NCBI RefSeq assembly: GCF_000006565.2
Contig: NC_031476.1
Span: forward strand, 5,951,900 to 6,015,899
Direction of reading: 5' to 3'
Source: Toxoplasma gondii ME49
Taxonomy: Eukaryota > Apicomplexa > Conoidasida > Eucoccidiorida > Sarcocystidae
Length of the DNA: 64,000 bases
In this document: in pieces, positions 24,201 to 33,400 of the stretch
Layout: every line of letters starts with the position of its first letter
Position numbering within the stretch: the stretch's first letter is position 1
Translations under genes and position numbers: made by a program
Notes under the pieces: generated by a model
Database searches by the model: none
What the model was told of the DNA's origin: nothing
Seen by the model: the letters and a program-made list of their open reading frames with translations, nothing else

Positions 24201-26270
24201 TTGTCTGGATCGCTTCAGTGGACTGTCTGCGCGTGTCTTTTCTGAGCAGCAGGCCAGCCTCACGCAAGTGATTCTCGACGCATTTGGAAAAGGAACTGTC
24301 TGCGAAAGAGCCTTTTGGCTGTCGCGCATTTGTCTTGTGGGAGGAACGGCGAAGCTAGGCAACTTTGCACTTCGGTGAGACCGATTCTCCTTCCGATCCT
24401 AGTGGCGATAGACGTCTGTAGATTCTCTTTAATCAGCACAGACATGTAAAGGAATTGGGACTGAAGGCGAATCGACCAGTCCGTCGTGCAAAAGAAGCAT
24501 TCCGAAAGGGATTGGAGTTTCTCTCGTTCCTGGAGTGGCGACGACCAATCCATTCGTTCTTCCCTTTGTACATGCGTCGGCGCGAGTGCCCAGTCTTTGT
24601 GCAAGCGGATAGTCCTACGCGTTCTCCTCAGATTGTTGTTATTTCTGCCTTTCTTGTCTCTTAGCTGGCTTCCTGGAGGTTCTTCTGTTTCTCCGCTGCT
24701 GCCGCCCCCTCTTCTGTGACCCCCCAAGTTTTCCCCGGTGGCGATGTTCCACTCTTCGTCATGGCATCCTGTTTCCCTTACCGCTGGGGTATCTCTGTCG
24801 TTTTACGTCAAGCGAGAAGAGACCACAAGACAAACAGCTTCGAGACTTGTTAGCAGAGGCTCTTCCTTTCCCCTTGGAGGACTCCTAAGGTGTCGATTCA
24901 TCTTCAACTACTCGGTTCCCCCACTGAGCCGTTCCACTTGCGCAGCTATGTCGATTTCTGCTGTAACGTCTTGTGCGGAACATTCAGACTGCAGGACGAA
25001 CTGAGGGTCGCGTGGCAAAGCGTCGACCCCTCGGCCTATATACAGAGAAAAGAAGACGTTCCGTAGGTTTCACCCCCTTCTTCTTGTCAAGTCAAAAAGA
25101 TGGAACAGGCTCTAAACTGCTTCTGTATGCGGCTCATACCTGCCACCTTCTCGCCTCGACGAGAACGTATATGGGATGCTTACCGGACTATGCGTGCTCA
25201 GGTGAACTCATGCATATGGACATGCATGTGCTATACATATTATATATATATGTATATATATATATATATGTGCAGCATTTGGTGCGTTGACTCCTTGGAG
25301 GATACTACGTGTCTGATGTAACACTGATACGCGTCTTTTTATTATATTTGTATCCATATAAAATATTCCTTCGAGGTCACTTTACGCAGTCTCAGATTTG
25401 CGTGTTGTTCTGTTTTCGCGTTCCGGTGTTTCGATGCTATGCTTGAGTTAGCCGCATTTGTGCTGGCACCTGGCGTTGCGCGCCTCCACTGATCTACCGT
25501 TACCTGAGTCTCACGAAATTGTGTGCTGTGCTCTTGTTGTGGTGTTTCTTCTTTTTCCCCCCATCACTTCAGCATTCGCTTGCTGGTCTCGGACGATCCG
25601 CAGTTGGCAGCCTTTCGCGGCGCCTCAGAGTTTGGTAGGCACCAGAGTGAAAACGGCTGTCGATCTCACAGAAGCGTGTAGAAAGTTCTAAAAATTGTCA
25701 GCATGGTGCATCGAAGAAGGATCTAAAAGCGACACAGAAGTGCACCCAGTTTTTACCGTTGATTGGACCAGTGTACCTTCGGCCTACAACATGAACCCCA
25801 GAAATTACAGAAACAACTGCAACAGCGGCAGCAAGTGACTGCACACTCTCCCCTGAAGCACAGACAGAAAGCATAACACGAGACTGGAAGACTAGGTAGA
25901 GCTCGTGCTGGCCAGCTCAGGTGGATAGAGACTGCTCCCTGCAGGTCGGTGCGTAGGGAGGAGACGCGGCAACTGCAAGAGGTCGTTGTCGCTCTGAATG
26001 GTAGGGCGGTCATTTGAAAAAAGTTTTCACTTTCTTCTGCATTGTCTGGAAAATAAGAGCGGGAAAGGTATTTCACTTTTATTCCTGGGCGCATTCTAAC
26101 TCAGGTCTCAGCTCAGTGTTTTATCCCCGCATTTGGTGGACTGTGCGTATTCGCCAGGCAGAGTAGCCGTCCTCGATGAAGAGGCCTGGATAACTCGAGA
26201 AGAGTACGCAGACACAGCCGCGATTCCTGCTCTAGGGAGACGCGCCCTGCGTCATGCGAACTTTGGATAG
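18263..26270 (+). CDS. Divergent actin-related protein (ARP/actin-like family)
   Basis: The exons I can phase are 18263-18492, 18781-18904, 19386-19544, 20000-20207, 21400-21483, 22082-22310, 23412-23520, 24163-24374, 25573-25634 and 26158-26270, about 510 residues. Actin-fold landmarks occur in order: HVVVVVLEIGS then EIRIGFSGDQTP (phosphate loop 1), IPWALLAVVPVICDQRLA, GLLVVDAGETAVRVLPVTG (phosphate loop 2), AMRYKEQCCFA, FPEIFFTPQLL, LSRICLVGGTAKLGNFALR (adenosine region), AAFRGASEFG and EEAWITREEYADTAA near the C terminus. The conserved Asp of phosphate loop 1 is Glu here, so ATP binding may be altered. About 70 extra N-terminal residues include a basic KRKRCRSRS stretch that could be a nuclear signal. 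The segment between 24375 and 25572 is unresolved: a small exon near 24813 probably exists. I cannot assign an ARP class; nuclear ARPs, Arp10 and the apicomplexan actin-like proteins are all possible. The start could also be the Met at 18251. Confidence 0.85.
19829..19923. repeat. TA-rich microsatellite in an intron of the actin-related gene
   Basis: Imperfect TA/TATC dinucleotide tracts lie within the intron 19545-19999. No coding role is seen. Confidence 0.85.
25238..25272. repeat. TA microsatellite in an intron of the actin-related gene
   Basis: A short (TA)n tract with TG interruptions sits between the exons ending at 24374 and starting at 25573. Confidence 0.8.
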
Positions 26271-28056
26271 CGCACGCCTATCCCCTTTTCGCGAGAATTT
26301 GCAGGTGTCACTTCATAAAGACCTAACGCAAACTCGCGCCGCAGTGACCCGGCACTCGAGCACCCGGAAGTGTCAGAAGCGCATTTCGCTTCCCAGCGCT
26401 AAGCGAAAACGAGGGCATTTAAGGATTTGCACCCTCAAGGCACCACGTCGTTTTGGTGAATGATGAGGCAGGAACTCCGGACCGACGTTGCAGTTCGTTT
26501 GGCATCTGTAAATAGCAAAAAGCCCTCTGGGACTGTGACATTTCCACCAGTTTTGCTGCTTCAGTGGGTTGTGTTGTGCTTCCCTGGGTGAGGTAATCCT
26601 TATTCCGAAACCCGAGAGCAAACGATAGTATCCATGCATTTGAAGCCCTTAGGTTTTAAGTCTACCTGGTAATATCAAAATCCGTACTTCGAGGAAGGTC
26701 CAGAATCCTTTGAAACATCTTCATTGTTTGAAAAAATGAAACTTTTCTGACTGAATGCTTTCTCCAGCAACGAACGCAAACCAGTTCCTCAAAAGAAGTC
26801 CTGCTTCGATTCACCTGGGTCTGCGCGCAGTTAAATCACCGCAACGGCAGGTTAGGTGTGCTCTTCACCGAACAAAAGTACCTAAGTAATGGGACCTCTC
26901 AGTTGAGAGCAAGATCAATGGCTCAGTTTTTACAATCAGGATGCACAAGTCGGCTAACAGGTTACATCGCCCTTGGCGAGCATTACTGGTGTCATGAAAA
27001 ATGAAAGACACAACGATTTTACCAGTGGTACACGCATTCAAACCTAACATTAACCAAGCGACACAGAACAAAGTTGATCGGTGGGCCAGATTCAAAGACC
27101 AATGCAAACCAATAGATTGAATATCCAGAAAACATTTTGGTATCACCCTGCCAGTTCGTAACACTCCTTCGCACCTGAATGGTAGTTCCCGGAATATTGT
27201 ATTTTGTTGAAGGAAATGCCAGCCAAAAACGGGGGTCTGTTTGCATTTGTGGTATCACTTATCGATCTTTAATTATATCTTAGACCCAAGCTCTGAATGT
27301 CGTCTTTTGCGCTCACACGCTCATGAGGGATCTGAAATTCGCTCATTTTTTATTGGATTAACCTTGCAAAGATCTTGGTGTCTGATGACATTTTCACACC
27401 GAGGGTTCTTTCCGTTCGCATAAATCTGGTAGAGCCTTTAGTGGTCCTGACTAGCTCACCGCGTACGTAGGATTATCCACAGGAGTTTCCTGATGGCGCA
27501 GAACATATCAGGAAGGATCCCAAATTACTCCGATTATCACAGTTGTGTCTGGGGGGTGTTCAATTCGTACTCTTTCCAGGGTAGTCATCATCTTAACTGT
27601 ACAAGGGTCACACAAGAGAACTTGGATCCGGTAAACAACGACATTCGTGATTCAAACCAGTTGTTCGAGTCGTACTATATACTTGACAGAAATAGTAAGT
27701 AGTTTTTGTAATTCTAGGAATCTTGGTTATTATTGTGTCAAAGGGAGTCTATTTAGACATCCCCGCCAACCAAACGTGCAGACTAACGCTAGTCCAAGGG
27801 GGATGCTGCATGTAAACTACACACCGAATTGGTACTCACGTGGTTAAGACGGCAAGTTGTCCATCTCACTCGTTTGTGAGGCGACAGAAGCACCGTCATT
27901 AGTGGGAAGTGAGAGGCAACGACCGATTAACAGCCACTAATGGCATTAAACAAAGAGAGGGAACTGACGGACGGTGCACATACAAAAAAAGCGGCAGAGA
28001 GAAGAATAATGTGGGAGACTGTCAGGAAAGCTCTGTCTGAACAGAAATATGGCACG
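26271..28056. other. Intergenic region, AT-richer than its surroundings
   Basis: This stretch follows the actin-related stop codon and precedes the tRNA pair. It looks visibly richer in A and T than the gene-bearing parts and contains no reading frame I can link to a protein family. It probably includes the 3' UTR of the actin-related gene. Mitochondrial-type inserts are common in Toxoplasma nuclear DNA, but I found no recognisable cytochrome sequence here. Confidence 0.4.
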
Positions 28057-28060
28057 AAAA
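28057..28060 (-). terminator. Candidate Pol III terminator of the left tRNA-Lys
   Basis: On the minus strand the first run of four T's after the tRNA end is about 28 bases downstream. It is short and distant compared with the other copy. Confidence 0.4.
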
Positions 28061-28087
28061 CACAATCAGGAAACTTTACAATAAACA

Positions 28088-28160
28088 AGCCTCCTAGGGG
28101 GCTCGAACCCCTGACCACCAGCTTAAAAGGCTGGCGCTCTACCGACTGAGCTAAAGAGGC
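28088..28160 (-). tRNA. tRNA-Lys(TTT): tRNA-Lys (anticodon UUU), left copy
   Basis: The minus strand folds into a complete cloverleaf without an intron. The acceptor stem GCCTCTT pairs with AGGAGGC (one G-T wobble). The D-arm carries TAGCTCAGTCGG (A box), the anticodon stem is CCAGC/GCTGG around the loop C-T-TTT-A-A, and the T-arm carries GGTTCGAGCCC (B box). The anticodon TTT reads lysine AAA/AAG codons. The discriminator base is T (28088); CCA is not encoded, as usual for eukaryotes. The 72-base body (28089-28160) is identical to the copy at 28525-28596. Confidence 0.97.
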
Positions 28161-28510
28161 TGATCGAAAGCGATCTTTTTTTCGCTACCATACTATCTGT
28201 AGCCCGAATCGAAAGTCAGGTTTCCACGCATTTTTACGCAAAAAAGGAATTCTATTCTACTCCACATTCTACTTTATGGCCCGGCGGACAGTTGAGGGTT
28301 TGGATTGTCATTTCCCTACGCACTCAGTAGCTCGTCGCCAGTCTAAAAAGGAAGAAGAGGGTCTCCGGCGGACCCCGTATCGAAGGTCAAAGGAAAGTAA
28401 ATTCCACTCAGGCTGATCACTGTCTTCAGCTGGCAAGAGCTACAGACCGGAGGAAACAGGGAAAACACAATCCCACCAAACTGCAGACACAAACGAGACA
28501 AGTTGAGCAG

Positions 28511-28516
28511 AAAAAA
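28511..28516 (-). terminator. Pol III terminator of the right tRNA-Lys
   Basis: Six consecutive T's on the minus strand begin about eight bases after the tRNA 3' end, a typical RNA polymerase III stop. Confidence 0.75.
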
Positions 28517-28523
28517 GGCATAG

Positions 28524-28596
28524 AGCCTCCTAGGGGGCTCGAACCCCTGACCACCAGCTTAAAAGGCTGGCGCTCTACCGACTGAGCTAAAGAGGC
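28524..28596 (-). tRNA. tRNA-Lys(TTT): tRNA-Lys (anticodon UUU), right copy
   Basis: This copy is identical over the 72-base body to the tRNA-Lys at 28089-28160, with the same strand, internal A and B boxes, anticodon loop and discriminator T. It lies 364 bases away. The flanking DNA differs apart from the few bases next to the gene, so the pair is either an old duplication or kept identical by gene conversion. Confidence 0.97.
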
Positions 28597-30426
28597 TGGA
28601 GTGAGGAAATTCCTCTGTTGCCCGCCCCGAACGGACGGCCGAGGCGAGAGAGAACGAGAAGTCGACGTATCGATTTCACTGTGAAGAGCGGAAATTGCTT
28701 GAGCGTCATTGAGATTCAGACTGCCTTTCCATCGGTTGTTTGGTCACTCGCTTCTCTGGGCCTGCTCCACTCGAACTGGGTAGGCTGTCAACTGCGCCGT
28801 TCCAGATTAGCTGTGTGGCACGCGTTTGCCGGACGCTGGTTTCTGCCAAGACAACCTTACCACAGATTCACTCCAGTCTGTGAAATTTCTCCTTTCGCTA
28901 CCTTTGTCCCCTCGCCTTCGCGTTTTCTCTCCTCTCGTCGTCGACAGACGCCGTCTATGGAAAGGCAACGGCGGGAGCGAGTCAAGGTGCAAAGGCGACG
29001 GACAGGAAAATGGTGCTGAGAAAAGGAGGGCGCGAACAAGAAAAGCACACGCAAGTGTGTGTCTTCTGAGTCTGTCCGCAGCTGGGAGTCTGCCAGAAGA
29101 ATGTTCCCCGGCGTAAATGTACATGCATCGCAGCTGATTTCTGCTTCTCGCAACGCTTAGCGTTCCTCTGTGTTTTTCCTCTCTGCGGAGTTTCCGCGGT
29201 CCTCTCTGCCTCTCTCGGTTTCCCCCTCTGCCTCGGTGCACGGCCAGACCCACTTTTATCGGGCGAGAGCTTTATCGAACAGTCCACCTTGGGTCTGAGA
29301 GGAAACAGGTCGTTCTCTTTTTTAGCGAAGCAACTGGGGAGCCGCTTCGAGGCATTCGCCACGACAACACACATCGGAATTCCTGCCTCTGTCCGATCGG
29401 TAGATGCGATCTGTTCGCGATGTCTGCAAGCCCAAAGAGTGGCCGCTTTCCCGTGAAAACCGTCGGGAGTTGAAACGCTGGACTCTGTTCTGGAAGTCTC
29501 GTCTCGTTTTTTGAAGTGCACTCCTTGGAAGCCGGACTCCCTTTCAACTCCGAGATCGACCCAAGTTCATGGTCTGCTACGCAGAGAGACCCTTTTCGGG
29601 AGTCTTCATGGGCTCTGAGAAATTCCGCGCTTCTTCGACTTCAGCATCGATCGGCCTACGCTGCTACTTCTTTCTACATGAGTTGCGTGCAGAACTTGCG
29701 ATCGGGAAATCCACGCGCGAACCTGTCTGGTACGGAAGTCCCTCTGGTGTGTCTGCTCGGAACGGCCCAACGAACCGGAAGACATCCGTTTTGCTGTCGG
29801 TGTTTTCCGCTCTCGCTCGAGACCGCAATGCTCTTCCGTCTTGCTTCTCGAACTCCAGGTGACCGTCCTTTGCAAGATTACCTTCGCTTTCTCGCTGCGC
29901 ACTGCTGCCAACGGGAACCACAACTACGCGATACTTGCTCTCCGTCTGCTGCATCCGACCTCTCTGACTCTCCCTACACCTCCCTCTGTGTATAAATATA
30001 AATGTCGATGTGCATGCGCATATATGAAGATGCTCCTGTAGGGGCGGGGGGACTCTCTCGGAAGACAGAGCTCTACATCGGGCGTCTCTGTCCTTAGAGC
30101 GGTGGACGAGGAGCTAGGGACAGAGGGAGTCCTGATGGCATCTCGTCTTGCCCTCGTTCCCGAGCTCCTCGCTTCATGGACCAACCAAGACGCGTTCGCA
30201 GATGATTTCTTATTTGTTTTCGACGCTCCTGTCTGACCCTGCCGCCGCCGCTCCCCCCCCTCCCCCCCGCTAGACTGACGCGCCCCCTCTCTCGCTTCTC
30301 CATCGTCCTCCCTGTCCTCTCTCTCTCCCTCTTCGTCCTTCCTCGCGAGAAGACCACAGTCTACAGCCAAGGCGCGACGGAACTGCTGACTGCACTTCGA
30401 TTTGTTGAGCCGTCGCACTTGCGTCG
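28597..30426. other. Upstream region of the large single-exon ORF
   Basis: These 1.8 kb separate the tRNA pair from the long ORF. Several overlapping reading frames of up to about 200 codons occur on both strands, but none shows homology or a splice-consistent extension, so I treat them as chance frames in GC-rich DNA. C-rich tracts occur near 30255-30270. The promoter and 5' UTR of the downstream gene are expected here. Confidence 0.4.
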
Positions 30427-33400
30427 ATGCTGTCTTGTCCCCCGGAGTCTTTTCTCCCTTCCAGACCGGGCTGCATGCGTTTCCTTGGCGGCGCCGCCTC
30501 CCTGGGCAGGGAACCGTCACAGGCAGCGCCAATGGATCCGCGCCTGTGGCAAGTGGAGGCAGGCTCTGGGAGGTTGTCGAGGGCCAGCGTTCAGGCTTCT
30601 TCTGCTCTTTTTCCTAGACGAGGAACAAGCCTGTTTTCGACCCCCGCAGGCAGCGACAGGCGGCTCTCAGGGACGACGAACGAGTCGTCTCTCCCGCTTT
30701 CGCGAGTGTCTCCGGAGGCGCAGCGATGCCATCACCGCAAGTCTTCGCTCCTCTCCACAGCAGCTGTTGGCACCACCCCCGCGGAGGCTTCCGTCCATCA
30801 TCTGCGCGGGTCTTCTCAGGCGCCAAACCTGTGGGGGCGCCGGCACACTCCACTCGCCCATGGTTCTGCGGCAGAGACATGCCGAACGCCTCTGCATCTC
30901 TCCCCCTTCGACTTCGTCGAGAATCCCTCGGAACGGCGAACTGGCGGAGAAATGCGCGCGGGGTTTGCGGCCCTCCCCCAGGTGACGCACAGCATCGGCG
31001 CCCCGACGGGGAGACTGTCTGCAGAAACGGTGTCTCCGAGCGCATCGCCTTTCGAAGTTCCCTCGCCGCTCCCGGCCCCACAACGCGCCTCTGCCTGCCG
31101 TTCGTGCTCCGCGCCGTTTCGGCGGCCTTCTGCGGAACCCCCGTGGACTCCTGCCGGCGTAGCTGGAGCCTCGGGATGGCTCTCTGCGCGTTCGTCCACG
31201 CATGCAAGGGAAGACCTTGAAAGAAACAAAACTCTCTGCGTGCACGCAGTCGCCTCGCCTCGCCTCACACCTCCGGGGCCGGCACCCAAGACGCCATCAA
31301 GTGGAGTCCGCGCTTCGCGGCTACGTCTTCTCGCGAAGGGGGCACCCCTCGGAGGCCTTCCCTCGGCCGCGTCGGGATCTCCCCGTCACGTCGCTCCTTT
31401 CTCTCTGTACGCCGCAGCTGCGCGGGCGCCGCAGGACCTTTCTGAGGCAACAACGCAGGTTCAAAGGTCCCAGCCTCGCGGTCCGACGGCCCTCACTCCA
31501 CCGCCTGCAACTGCGGCGTACCCTGCCCCGCCAGAAACGTTCACCTCTTCCGCGTCTTCGTTCTCTGCCTCCTCCGCTTCTGCTTTCTCTGCCTCTGCTT
31601 CCTCTGGTTCGTCTTCGCTGCATTTTTCGCCGGCCTTGGGGGTGCAGCCTGTCGCGGCGCGAAGGCGGCAGAGCGTCGAGCGGCGGTCGAGCAACGTCTT
31701 CTCGACTTCCCTGTCTCCAGAGGGATCGCCTCCAGGTGGAGTATCTGTGCGCTGCAGCGGAGAGGAAAATGAAGGCGGAAATACGATGCACGGAGCAGAA
31801 CCTGCCGAGAATCTCCCAGCGAATTTGGCGAGACTTCTCGGAGGTGCCGGCCAACGCCCGGCGCATGTGGAGGCGACGGCAGCGCATGCAGGTCGCGAAA
31901 AAAGGGAGAGCGCTCCGCGGCATCTTGACGAGGCGCGCGAACGTCGCGTGTTGCCTTGCGGAGGCGCGAACGAAGGCAAGGACCCCCGAGAGAAGGAAGC
32001 TGGACGCTGCTGGCCCGACGTTTCTGCTCCTTCCGCGGCACCTTCGCTGCTCCTCGGTGCGGCCAGAGAGAAGGAGTCGCCAGCAGAAAAAAAGAGCACT
32101 GTGGGGGCTCTGGCTGCAGTCCCCGCAGAGCCGCTTTCTCCGCATTCTCCAGGACGTCGTCCGAGCGTCCAGGAGTCACACAAGAGTTCTTTTGCGTCCT
32201 CGGTTTGGGCTTCGTCTGCGTCTTCTGCACTTTCTCAGGCAAATAGAACTCTTGGGGTCTGTCCGAGCGTTCAAGACTTACTCGCGGGTCCTGCGCAGCT
32301 GTCAGCGCATGCGCGCGGTGTTGCAGAATCGAGTGACAGGGAATCTGGGACTCGCGTCGCGGACGGGAGCTCTTCGATTCTGGAGCATGCTGATGTCTCG
32401 CAGGCAAAGCGACCCTACGCGCCTTCGGAGCCGTCACAGGCGACGGTCGACGCGAAACCAAGGCAGAGGGAACGAAAATTGTCTGCATGTGAACCTGCGT
32501 CGTTTGGAAGTGCAGGCGCATCAACTCCCTCAGACGTCTGGGTCCGCGAGGACATGACAGTCACCGAGAAGACGACGAGAGAGGAGAGCGAAGAGCGAAG
32601 TCTGAGCAACGAGGCCAGAGAGAAGGACGAAGGTTGCGAGCACTGCGCAGTCCTCCTCGAAACGCTCGCGCACACGGCCGACCGCATGCAGCGGCAAATG
32701 GAAGACGTGGAAAGCAAGGTGCAGCATCTCCAGGAAGTCGCTGAGGGATCGAAGCGCGCAAGGCCTTTCTCGTTTGCGTCCTCGGGCAGACAGTGCATGC
32801 CGGACGAGGGCGCCGAAGCCGGCAAGGTGACCGGAGACGCGCCGGCGACTCAGGAGGCGTTCCGCGCTTCGCCAGAGGATCAGAGCGGCCAGCGAGGAGG
32901 AGAGAAGCTGCGTGTCTGGGGGGCGAGAGACGACCAGGTGCGAGCTTCCAGGCGGGAGAAGACTGGGGCAGAACCCCGGGGAGACAACGGAGACACTTGG
33001 GGACAGGCGAGACTCGAGGCAGGACCAGGTGGAGGAGACGAACGCGCGGTTGCCTCGGGGACTCCGGCGCTCCAGGACGAGGAAAGCATCATTGCGAGAC
33101 TCACGAGAGAAAAGGAAGAGGCAACTGCGGAACGGGACTTCTTGCTTGAAGAGTGCAAAACTTTGAGGTACTCCGTCGATGTCCTCTCGCAAATTCGCCT
33201 TTTACTCGAAGACCGCGTCGCGCGTCTCGAGCGGACGCTTCTCGGGGCGCCCAAAAGGAAGACGAAGGGAGAACCGGCGAGGAGAAAAGGAGACAGGTGC
33301 TTGCTTCAGGAAGCGAAGATGGAAGTAATAAGGCCAAGCCAGCCTGCGTGGACACAGCGTATGGGAGGAACCGGGATGGTGGAAACAGGCGAGAGGGAAA

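Noticed and set aside
26271..28056. A possible mitochondrial-DNA insert in the AT-rich stretch
   Set aside because: Such inserts are frequent in Toxoplasma, but I could not recognise any cytochrome or rRNA fragment in either orientation.
31202..32557. A 451-codon plus-strand frame and 240-327-codon minus-strand frames overlapping the large ORF
   Set aside because: They lie inside the 1,746-codon frame, have no homology, and are Arg/Pro/Leu-rich as expected for shadow frames in GC-rich coding DNA.
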